Assembly: GCA_029216955.1 (NCBI GenBank) | Contig: JANAVB010031417.1 | Span: 24,262,331 to 24,326,330, forward strand | Length of the DNA stretch: 64,000 bases | Reading direction: 5' to 3' | From: Iris pallida | Taxonomy: Eukaryota; Streptophyta; Magnoliopsida; Asparagales; Iridaceae | Part shown: positions 44,330-55,123 of the stretch, piece by piece | Layout of the letters: each line of letters starts with the position of its first letter | Numbering within the stretch: the first letter of the stretch is position 1 | Made by a program: the position numbers and the translations under genes | The notes under the pieces: generated by a model | What the model was told of the DNA's origin: nothing | Seen by the model: the letters and a program-made list of their open reading frames with translations, nothing else | Database searches by the model: none

Positions 44330-46640
44330 TGTAACGTCCCAGAACCAGAATACTGGAGAGCGGGGGCGTACATAGCCAGCTACGTATATTGAAGTGCAAC
44401 CCACCTCGCTATACGGTCACGGCTGTCTAGATATATGAGGGTTTAACTACAAGCCAACAGTCTCCTATGGTCATGGACAAGCCTATTATCTCAATCTCAA
44501 GCAAGCAATAAGAGTTACAAGATGTCAGAGCACCAAATATATAATAGCAAGACATCCCATACATTACATATTGGATGATCATGAAGCTAGTCGTACCAAA
44601 TGTCAAGACTAGCAAGAGTTCAGTCGTATATGATCAACCCTAGGATCTGTCAATCATGTTACAGCCCGTAGGCAGATAGTAAATAAAGATGCAATACGAG
44701 CTAACACGTGCTCGTCGGCTAAACGCCTCAAAAGAATAATTTTTACAATAAAGTGGGAGGACAAAAAGAAACCCACTCGTTGCCAGGGTTACGCCTGGTG
44801 TCCACCATCTGGCTGAAAGACAGGTGGATCCTCTGGTACTGCTCCGATATCTGGTCACACAAAACCAGCTGGGTCAAAACCCAGAAAGAGCAAGTGCCAC
44901 AAAGGAGGCTTCACTTAGGGACTAAAACCAGCATATCACAACAGAATATTAAAGATAATAAATAAAGTACTGATAATAATAGAGATAACAACAGTAAACT
45001 GAGTACAAGGAAATCATTCAAGTAGCCAGGTCACAACCCTTAAACCAAACAAGGACCGGGGTTGCAGCCCTTCACCTGAATAGAAACCCGTCTCAAATAT
45101 TATTGGTACAGTAAAGGCAATAAACGAAGAGAGGACACATAACTGCTCCGGGAGCCAGGTTACAACCCTTAAACCAAACAAGGACCGGGGTTGTAACCCT
45201 TCGCCTGAACAGAACTGGACTCCCGATCTTTATTGCTAAGGCCAGTATAAATAATCATGGTATTAAGGTAAGGTAAAACATGACGAGCATGACATGGGGT
45301 TACAATAAGACAATAAACGAAGAAAGGACACAGAACTGCTCCGGGAGCCAGTTACAACCCTTAAACCAAACAAGGACCGGGGTTGTAACCTTTCGCCTGA
45401 ACAGAACTGGATCCCGATCGTTATTGTTAAGGCAAGCAACAATAATCATGTCATGTCACAATCTTTGTCATGCCCCAGAACCAGAATACTGGAGAGCGGG
45501 GACAGACATAGCCAGCTACGTATAATGAAATGGAATCCATCTCACCATACGGTCACGACTGTCTAGATATGTGAGGGTTTATCTACAAGCCATCAGTCTC
45601 TTAAGGTCATAAATTATCCTATTGTCTCAATCTCAACCAACTAGTAATAGTTACAAGATATCAGACCACCAAATATACAATTGTAAGGCGTCCCAAATAT
45701 TACATATCCAGGTGATCATGAAGCTAGTCGTACAAAATGTAAGGACTAGCAAGAGTTAAGTCATACATGATCAACCTCGAGTTGCCAATCATGTTACAGC
45801 CCGTAGGCAGACAGTAAGTAAAATATACACGAGCTAACACTTGCTCGACGGCTAAACGCCTCAAAAAAATAAAGTACAATTACAGTGGGAGAACAAAAAA
45901 AACTCACTCGTTGCCAGGATTCCCTCTAGTGGTCACCATCTGGCCAGAAAGCAGGTAGATCCTTTGCTGCTGCTCCGGTATCTGGCCATACAAAACCAGC
46001 TGGGTCAGACCCCAGAAAGAGCAAGTGCCACAAAGGAGGCTTCACTTAGGAACTAAAACCAGCAAATTAGCACAAGAATATAATTACTTAATAAGAGACA
46101 GTAATTTAAGAAAAAGCATGACAGGTGAATATAAAAGACAATCTTGTACAGAATCAATAAAAGACAGAACATATGGAAAAGCGTGACAGGATGATATACG
46201 ATGAGATAACCATGGGACTATTCAGATAACCAGGTTACAACCCGTAAACCAAACAAGGACCGGGGTTGTAACCCTTCGTCTGAACGGAACTTGGCTTCTC
46301 CCACCATTTATCGACAAGGTAAATATAAGAAATCGAGACATGTAACAATCTTGTACAGGATCAAGACAGGACTAGACAGATTGAATCCCATCCAACATTC
46401 ACGGCCAAGCAATAAGTACGGCTTGCTACTTTAACTAACTAGGGTTATCACTGTAATGCCCCGCTCTGCACGAGGCATTTGGTTGGCTTGTTGGATGGGA
46501 TCAGAATGTTGGACCGTGACTTATGTTGTAGATCAGGAGAATTGAGACTGATGCAGTCTTTCTGAGCTGGCTAGATGGAATGGGTATTGGAATGTGGCTC
46601 GCTGGTGGAGCTACGCTTGATGAGATTGGAGCAGGAAGAC

Positions 46641-46650
46641 CCTTATATAA
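46641..46650 (+). promoter_or_regulatory. TATA box of the LARD LTR
   Basis: CCTTATATAAGG, a palindromic TATA element, precedes a CT-rich leader (CTGTCCTCCTTCCTCC). It is repeated in the 3' LTR near 51960-51970. Confidence 0.75.
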
Positions 46651-47207
46651 GGCAAGTGGAACTGTCCTCCTTCCTCCTTATTCCTGCATGCTTAATAAAA
46701 TGAATAATGTGATGCTATGAATCTTCCCTAAATGTTCCATGTCTTAGTTGCTGAATAATAGAGATGCCTATGTTGTGGATTATTGAAATGAATAAGACAT
46801 GAATATTGAATTGCTGATGGAATCACACTCGAACTGCTAATGTAACTTGATGCCTGATAATGAATCGATAATGTCTCTTATGCTTAATCTTGATGAAATG
46901 AATAAATCACTTGAGTAATGAGATGCTACGAGAATGATACATGAGTAATGAACTGGCTATGCTATTAACACAAAGAATTGAATGAATCACTAGAATCATG
47001 TATATTCTGTATAACTGTTGCTGTTGCTTGCTTCCTTCTAAGCAATGAAAGAAAGATTATCGTCCCTATGATATGAATGAAATGATGCAGGTCCTATCGG
47101 TATAAATGAAATGTTATTTGTTCCTCTTAGAAAGGAACGATATGAGAAATGTTGCAATGATTGATGTAATGAGAAATGATGAGGCTTGGGATCATTGAGA
47201 TCACCAA

Positions 47208-47522
47208 GTGAACAGGTGGAAATATTGGAAAGAGAAGATGATGAACTGTTGCCTTTTCTTATCTTATTATTATATCATGCGACTTCGAACACGATCGGGT
47301 CGGACACGCATTCGCATGACCATAGACGTACTTGTATACAAGGATTTCCTCGAACGGTACCCGCGGCGGTGGGATCGAGTCGGCCTAGGAGGAATTGGTG
47401 CTTTGGTAGCACGGTATTGGGATCCTCATTCGGGCTCGCAACCTGGTGAAGGGTACATCCCATACCCTATGAAGTCCTATATGGCACGTCGACATGGTGC
47501 ACAATCACCAGTGGTCATGTAG
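47208..47522 (+). CDS. LTR-borne ORF of the LARD (104 aa), unknown
   Basis: The second half is locally G+C-rich and protein-like: MRLRTRSGRTRIRMTI, YKDFLERYPRRWDRVGLGGI, YWDPHSGSQPGEGYIPYP, ending SPVVM. It is strongly basic and lies in the transcribed part of the LTR. The diverged LTR F5 keeps the segment near FGLGGI (61252-61272) but with stops. No known domain. The N-terminal part may be intronic, so the start is uncertain. Confidence 0.35.
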   Translation: MNRWKYWKEKMMNCCLFLSYYYIMRLRTRSGRTRIRMTIDVLVYKDFLERYPRRWDRVGLGGIGALVARYWDPHSGSQPGEGYIPYPMKSYMARRHGAQSPVVM

Positions 47523-48756
47523 TCAGGATGCATGCTAATGAATGTTTTGTGCAGACAGAGTAAGAATATCATATTATCCTGTATTTTATGCAGGTACGAG
47601 GGAGTCGGCTATCGGTAATAAATCACTTAATGTGATAATTCAATATACGTGTTGGTTTAACTTGCGTGCTTACGTTCCAAATAAGTAAATGATGCTGTAT
47701 GTAGCCTTTCAGTATGAGATCCTGCTTAACATGTTAAATTGAGTATGCTAGAAAGATGCCATGCTATAATCATTGCTCAAAACACAACATACATGCAAAG
47801 TGATGCTTGAAGTGAGAACTGTCATAACATGTTTAAAATGATAATGTTAACGATGCCTCAATGATGCCTTTTCATGATAATACCTAGTATGCCTCAATGA
47901 TGCCTTTGCATGATAATACCAAGAATGATAAATGATATGTCCACATGAATGCTACTAAGAATATGTTTACATGCTTCACTCTGATTATTGCCCATGAACT
48001 GTAAACTGATGCTAGGCCCCAAATAGAAAGATCACTCTAATAGATGCATGCTTAAATGATCACTTTATATGTTGGGTTTATGCGAGTGGGTTGGATTCTA
48101 CTCGCCAGTGCATAGATGATGTGCTGACCCACGTTTTGTGGGCAGGTGCTTATGCTTGGAATGTTCTACATGCGGAGTTTAGCTGGATTGGTTCCGCGGC
48201 ATCGAAGATTTGTTGGACATACAGAAGCTCTCCTTGCACAAGATGATGTCTTCTATTTATAAAGGGCATAATGTATGGAACATTGTAATCAGTTGTACCA
48301 GTGAGATTGTAAGCCAAGTCGGTATATCGAGTTGTAATCCATTGTATCTAAATATCAAATGTAAGCTGTATAGCATTGTTCAGTTGGTTTCCAATGTAAA
48401 GTGAGATGTGCTGTAATCATTGTACTTCATTGCAAGTCTTGTACTCTTCTTCAATTATCAATAAAGAGAATAAAGTTCTACATATCTCTGTGTGGCTTCA
48501 AGTTACTCTTTTTCTCCACTGCTATAAAGAAGTGATGTACTGCTATTCAATAAGAAAGATTGTCCTCATTAAATTCAATTTATCTGCTTCTGTCGCTGCG
48601 ATGTGTTCCTATTTGAAGAATAATCGATTATGTACCATCTTTGCCTTGTACAAGTACAATACCAGACTTGTACGGCATCACGCCCAAGCGAGGACGATCG
48701 ATTCTAAGAGATAAAATATGTGAATAAATGACTCTATGAATCGGGGCGTGACAAAT

Positions 48757-48772
48757 TGGTATCAGAGCACGG
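48757..48772 (+). promoter_or_regulatory. LARD primer-binding site, initiator-tRNA-Met type
   Basis: TGGTATCAGAGCACGG lies three bases after the LTR. It is the standard plant initiator-Met primer-binding sequence and differs from the F2/F3 site. Confidence 0.9.
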
Positions 48773-51770
48773 CTTTACGTCCTTGGTCTCTTCTTTGATT
48801 CATTTCAAATCAAAGTTGCATCGATGATTGACTAAAGTTGCTTCCGCGATCACTCAACGTTGCTTCCGTGATTAAATCAAAGATTGCTTCCACGATTATG
48901 CTATTGTTGTCCGGTAATCATCCTTATGTTATCTGTGCTTGAAAGTTTATTGACCCTCTTGGCTGCTCACTGGATGTTCCATACAATAAGTCTATATACA
49001 TTGTGATGCCCCTAAATGAATGATTGTTGTTGGTTTGGACACAAATAACCTAACAATGACTCGATGCCATAGTATGCTATATTGTGAATGTTGTTTGGAA
49101 TACGAGAATAAAAGAAAAGTGGCTATGTATGCTGCGACGAGTTGAGAATTGCATGTGATGTTGGAAAAGAGTTGGGAATGAAATAATTGATGGATGAGTT
49201 CAACAGAATTAGTGAATTGACTCATGTGTGCTGGCTACTGCTTTGAGACCCTAAGAATGTTGCCTTGTGATATTGAGACCCCGAGATGTTGGTTAAGTAT
49301 TGTGATCATTATAGATCAGGAATGTCCGGAATAGATTGAGTTGGTATTGTTTAAGGATGGCTTCGTTTCTGAGTGGTATATTGTCTCTACCACCTCAGAA
49401 CGAGATATATGTTGACCCTTTCCATAAAATAGCAATGAGACTATCTGTGAGTACTGGGTAGTGCCGAAACTTAGCTGGGAGTCATGTATTGTGCTAGATG
49501 ACTCGAGTGTCCCCTGACGGTGATGCTATGTTGGGTAACAAGATTGTCGAAAATTGTAATTGGTGGCATGGTTAGAAATTGTTTAGTCGAGTGCTGACTC
49601 AGACTAGTAAGACCGTTAGTATGCTATGAGTAAATGGATTTGGCTAGAGAATGTTGTGGCTTAGAATATCTGAATGTTGATTTCGATTGGTTGGATGCAA
49701 ATTATTTGTCGCTAATACAATGTTGATTGCTAAGATGAAAGTTTTGGAAAAAGTTGTCGGTGACCAAAGAAATATTAGAGATTTGTGCCTTGACCCTAAG
49801 GTGTAATAGATGTTAACCCATCTAGATCACCAAAGGATATTCGTTGCTTATGCGCATATATGCTCAAGAATTGAATTGTACCAAAAAAGTGACAAGTAGC
49901 AACCCTGAATCCTTGTGTTGCATAGAGGATGGTTAATTGATACATGAATTATCAGATTGAACAGAATGAACTACTCGACCCTTGAGGTAGAGAATTTTAA
50001 GAATGTCCATATAAGATTTTGACGGCTGGAAAAGGAACGAAATTTAAGAATGCCCGTAAGAAAGTTTGATGATTGAGAAACGAATGGGAACAAGAAATTG
50101 CAAACGTGTTGGATAATATCGGTATAAGTGATTGTTGGTTGGGATATAAGATTGTTGGCTTACGACTTAGTGGTGTGACTCTGTCATACGAACCAAATAG
50201 TATGATTCCATAGTTATGTTAAAAACTATCGGGATCGATGACCCTTGAATAGTTAACCTTGGTTTATGGGTTTATGTGGGTACAAAGGAATTGGAATAAA
50301 AATTTGGATCATTGAGAATTTACTTGATGGATTATTAGAACGATGAAGATCGTATGTCGGATTGGGATTGACCGTAATGTTGATAGATCGATCTTAATCG
50401 ATCGTCGGGTAAGTCTAGAATGAGCCTCTGTGGGAATTATTTCCTTGAGGAAGACCCTGGATAGATAGACTTGGCCCTAGTGACCAATTGAGGACTTACC
50501 AATTGTTGGCATAGCCGACAATAGAGATTAGTATTCAGACTGAGTTGATACCCATAGGTTCGGGTAGAGTTCCTTAGAGCTGTCGGTTGCTTGTTGGCCC
50601 TAAGAAAGAAACTAGCATGATCCCTAGTAGCCGTCCACTCTAGGGAAGTCACCTGAATGATTAGGTATAGCTGTCGACATAGCTAACCATTGAGACTGGA
50701 CCGAATAATAGCTGGCCGTTGGCGACCCATAGAATAACCTTGTGGCATTAAACGAGAGATGGTGATGAGTACGACCTAAGAGTGATATGTTATATATATG
50801 CTCCAATATGAACCTTAGAGATGTTTGACCTTGAGAATTATGTGCCGGCCTATAGCGGGAAATGGAATCGTGGGATGAGACTTGATTTGTATGTATCGAA
50901 TAGTGAATTATTATATGAGATGGAATTGACTGCTCATGACGGAAATGTTGGATAAGTATCTATAGTCGGATAGCTGGGTTAACCTTGACTGTTGTATAGA
51001 ATTATACCCTGATTCGGGTAATTGATAGTGGGTGACTTCGGATTGTGTCTTATAGAAAAGATGAGTTGCCTCGGTGAAAAATTATTGTTGGATTTGGGAA
51101 GGAATATGATTGCATGTTGTGAACTCTTGATATGGTTGACTCTAAGTTAGACCCTTGATCGAATGTTAGAAATGTTATGCTTGGATGGAGATTGTCCCTG
51201 ATGTTAAGTGGTGGCCTGGAAAATAGTGATTGTGGCAAAGTGAATAAAGCAATAAGTCAATTGAAAGGATACTAAGTCTGATTTGGAAAAGAGAGTTATA
51301 TCGTGGCTGATCGAATTATACTATCATGGAAGTTGGTTGAAGTACATATGTTTTGGGGATGCCTAAAATATGTGTATGGATACAGCCGAAGTGATAGGTT
51401 GCGACTGAGATAATATTGTTGGAAGAATTTATCGCACTAGCGCAGACTTTGGCTGAAATGCATATATTTTGGGGATGCCTGAAATATGTGTATAGATCCA
51501 AATGAAGTGATGTGTTGCGACCAAGATAGAATGCAAGAAAAATGTTGGTGAATCAATGAGAAGTTGCAAGTATTTGGAAAAAGAGATAGATGGATTGAAT
51601 CGTTGATTGATTAAAATGATACTGTTGGACAACTATTTTGAAATGACCGAGTGGGCTGAAATGAATATTGAATTGAAGCTGAATGAGTAACTCATTATGA
51701 TTAAGTGAATCTAGTAGATGAGTTGTTTTCTTAAGTTTCGAGGACGAAACTTCTTCTGAGTGGTATATTA
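48773..51770 (+). other. LARD internal region, noncoding
   Basis: No ORF with gag or pol similarity. A hairpin lies at 49365-49401. Two diverged copies of an ATATGTTTTGGGGATGCCT segment occur at about 51341-51412 and 51459-51530. TTTCGAGGACGAAAC stands at 51737-51751 near the right end, but the bases next to the 3' LTR (GAGTGGTATATTA) are not a clear polypurine tract. Confidence 0.75.
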
Positions 51771-54072
51771 TGTAATGCCCCGCTCTGCACGAGGCATTTG
51801 GTTGGCTTGTTGGATGGGATCAGAATGTTGGACCGTGACTTATGTTGTAGATCAGGAGAATTGAGACTGATGCAGTCTTTCTGAGCTGGCTAGATGGAAT
51901 GGGTATTGGAATGTGGCTCGCTGGTGGAGCTACGCTTGATGAGATTGGAGCAGGAAGACCCTTATATAAGGCAAGTGGAACTGTCCTCCTTCCTCCTTAT
52001 TCCTGCATGCTTAATAAAATGAATAATGTGATGCTATGAATCTTCCCTAAATGTTCCATGTCTTAGTTGCTGAATAATAGAGATGCCTATGTTGTGGATT
52101 ATTGAAATGAATAAGACATGAATATTGAATTGCTGATGGAATCACACTCGAACTGCTAATGTAACTTGATGCCTGATAATGAATCGATAATGTCTCTTAT
52201 GCTTAATCTTGATGAAATGAATAAATCACTTGAGTAATGAGATGCTACAAGAATGATACATGAGTAATGAACTGGCTATGCTATTAACACAAAGAATTGA
52301 ATGAATCACTAGAATCATGTATATTCTGTATAACTGTTGCTGTTGCTTGCTTCCTTCTAAGCAATGAAAGAAAGATTATCGTCCCTATGATATGAATGAA
52401 ATGATGCAGGTCCTATCGGTATAAATGAAATGTTATTTGTTCCTCTTAGAAAGGAACGATATGAGAAATGTTGCAATGATTGATGTAATGAGAAATGATG
52501 AGGCTTGGGATCATTGAGATCACCAAGTGAACAGGTGGAAATATTGGAAAGAGAAGATGATGAACTGTTGCCTTTTCTTATCTTATTATTATATCATGCG
52601 ACTTCGAACACGATCGGGTCGGACACGCATTCGCATGACCATAGACGTACTTGTATACAAGGATTTCCTCGAACGGTACCCGCGGCGGTGGGATCGAGTC
52701 GGCCTAGGAGGAATTGGTGCTTTGGTAGCACGGTATTGGGATCCTCATTCGGGCTCGCAACCTGGTGAAGGGTACATCCCATACCCTATGAAGTCCTATA
52801 TGGCACGTCGACATGGTGCACAATCACCAGTGGTCATGTAGTCAGGATGCATGCTAATGAATGTTTTGTGCAGACAGAGTAAGAATATCATATTATCCTG
52901 TATTTTATGCAGGTACGAGGGAGTCGGCTATCGGTAAGAAATCACTTAATGTGATAATTCAATATACGTGTTGGTTTAACTTGCGTGCTTACGTTCCAAA
53001 TAAGTAAATGATGCTGTATGTAGCCTTTCAGTATGAGATCCTGCTTAACATGTTAAATTGAGTATGCTAGAAAGATGCCATGCTATAATCATTGCTCAAA
53101 ACACAACATACATGCAAAGTGATGCTTGAAGTGAGAACTGTCATAACATGTTTAAAATGATAATGTTAACGATGCCTCAATGATGCCTTTTCATGATAAT
53201 ACCTAGTATGCCTCAATGATGCCTTTGCATGATAATACCAAGAATGATAAATGATATGTCCACATGAATGCTACTAAGAATATGTTTACATGCTTCACTC
53301 TGATTATTGCCCATGAACTGTAAACTGATGCTAGGCCCCAAATAGAAAGATCACTCTAATAGATGCATGCTTAAATGATCACTTTATATGTTGGGTTTAT
53401 GCGAGTGGGTTGGATTCTACTCGCCAGTGCATAGATGATGTGCTGACCCACGTTTTGTGGGCAGGTGCTTATGCTTGGAATGTTCTACATGCGGAGTTTA
53501 GCTGGATTGGTTCCGCGGCATCGAAGATTTGTTGGACATACAGAAGCTCTCCTTGCACAAGATGATGTCTTCTGTTTATAAAGGGCATAATGTATGGAAC
53601 ATTGTAATCAGTTGTACCAGTGAGATTGTAAGCCAAGTCGGTATATCGAGTTGTAATCCATTGTATCCAAATATCAAACGTAAGCTGTATAGCATTGTTC
53701 AGTTGGTTTCCAATGTAAAGTGAGATATGCTGTAATCATTGTACTTCATTGCAAGTCTTGTACTCTTCTTCAATTATCAATAAAGAGAATAAAGTTCTAC
53801 ATATCTCTGTGTGGCTTCAAGTTACTCTTTTTCTCCACTGCTATAAAGAAGTGATGTACTGCTATTCAATAAGAAAGATTGTCCTCATTAAATTCAATTT
53901 ATCTGCTTCTGCCGCTGCGATGTGTTCCTATTTGAAGAATAATCGATTATGTACCATCTTTGCCTTGTACAAGTGCAATACCAGACTTGTACGGCATCAC
54001 GCCCAAGCGAGGACGATCGATTCTAAGAGATAAAATATGTGAATAAATGACTCTATGAATCGGGGCGTGACA
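51771..54072 (+). repeat. LARD 3' LTR
   Basis: 2302 bp, almost identical to the 5' LTR, with the same TATA box, ORF and AATAAA. Differences noted by eye include the bases at 52250, 52937, 53574, 53668, 53681, 53727, 53912 and 53975. Confidence 0.95.
52527..52841 (+). CDS. LTR-borne ORF of the LARD, 3' LTR copy
   Basis: The same 104 residues as the copy at 47208-47522, with no change. At this LTR age identity alone is weak evidence for selection. Confidence 0.35.
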   Translation: MNRWKYWKEKMMNCCLFLSYYYIMRLRTRSGRTRIRMTIDVLVYKDFLERYPRRWDRVGLGGIGALVARYWDPHSGSQPGEGYIPYPMKSYMARRHGAQSPVVM

Positions 54073-54857
54073 ATCACAGGCCTAGTTACTAGCAAATGCA
54101 ATAAGAATTCCAAGTCCGGTTACCTGTTTGTTACTACCTGAGTGATCCCAGCAAGAAAAGAAAAAGATAGCTAGATATAGCAGACACACTGTAGTAAGAT
54201 ACATGTGTCCTAAGGTACCACACTCGACGGCGGACTGGAAGTGCGCTCATCTCGACGGATAGCAACAAATCCTATGTATATATATAAGGCCGGGACCAAA
54301 GGGGCAACATGTAACTGGGAAATTCTCCATGAACTATTTGATCAATCTAGTCATTAACCTAGCCAGATTCAGTATGAATCCCTGACCGTGGTACTCAGGG
54401 ATCATGTCCTAGACATGATGCAAGACACACAGGACTCGTAGTTTATACAAGCACAATCCATGCAAACAACCACGGTATTCAGGCTAATGAATTAATTAGT
54501 CAAGAGTGCGCCGCGACGGGTCACTATCATTATCATTATTACTTATCAAGAGTGCGCCACGACGGGCCACTATCAAGCATGTCAGGGTACTTGTCAAGAG
54601 TGCACCACTACGGGTCACTGTCGTGTCATGAATTAACAGGTCAAGTTATCAAGTCAGGAGTGTACCACGGCGGACCACTATCAAGCATTGTTCAATTATC
54701 ATTCCAAACATAATAAATAAATTCGGGATTATCAAGTTCATAAAAAAAAGGCGTAAGGATATAAAATAGACGTTAAATATCTAATAAAATATCAATATAC
54801 AGGGCTATAGAAAATCCAGGGTAAGTAGGGTTAGGTCCAGTTGCGCCTAAACATCAG

Positions 54858-54987
54858 GTTGCGCTCAAGTCAGGCTGCGCTCAAGTCAGGCTACGCTCAG
54901 GTCAGGCTACGCTCAGGTCAGGCTACGCTCAGGTCAGGCTACGCTCAGGTTAGGCTACGCTCAGGTCAGCCTACGCTCAGGTCAGGC
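54858..54987 (-). repeat. 16-bp tandem array in the F3b solo LTR
   Basis: About eight units of GCTACGCTCAGGTCAG and variants. It runs directly into the 34-bp array. Confidence 0.85.
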
Positions 54988-55123
54988 TATGAGGTCCATA
55001 CGACTCCTTGTCAAGACAGCGTATGAGGTCCATACGACTCCTCATCAAGGCAGTGTATGAGGTCCACACGACTCCTTGTCAAGGCAGCGTATGAGGTCCA
55101 TACGACTCCTTGTCAAGGCAGCG
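54988..55123 (-). repeat. 34-bp tandem array in the F3b solo LTR
   Basis: Four exact-period 34-bp units starting at 54988, 55022, 55056 and 55090. Each has GTATGAGGTCCATAC (arms GTATG/CATAC) and then GACTCCT. The core matches the 38-bp Tat array at 10403-10554 at about 24 of 26 positions. Confidence 0.9.

Larger units (their letters stand above)
46452..48753 (+). repeat. LARD 5' LTR
   Basis: TGTAATGCCCCG to CGGGGCGTGACA; the ends form an imperfect 12-bp inverted repeat. TATA box at 46641-46650, AATAAA at 48460-48465. This gives U3 of about 220 nt, a transcribed part of about 1.8 kb and a short U5. A 104-codon ORF lies at 47208-47522, followed by splice-acceptor-like TTTTGTGCAG and TTTTATGCAG. 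Confidence 0.95.
46452..54072 (+). mobile_element. LARD: young non-autonomous LTR retrotransposon
   Basis: Two LTRs of exactly 2302 bp (46452-48753 and 51771-54072) differ at about eight positions by eye. The duplication ATCAC (46447-46451 and 54073-54077) is perfect. Unoccupied versions of the target (GGGTTATCACAGGCCTAG) are readable in the F3-B LTRs near 27030 and 55929. The 3.0-kb internal region has a primer-binding site but no gag or pol. Confidence 0.96.

Noticed and set aside
48757..48772. tRNA gene fragment
   Set aside because: Only the 3'-end complement is present, directly after an LTR, which is a primer-binding site.
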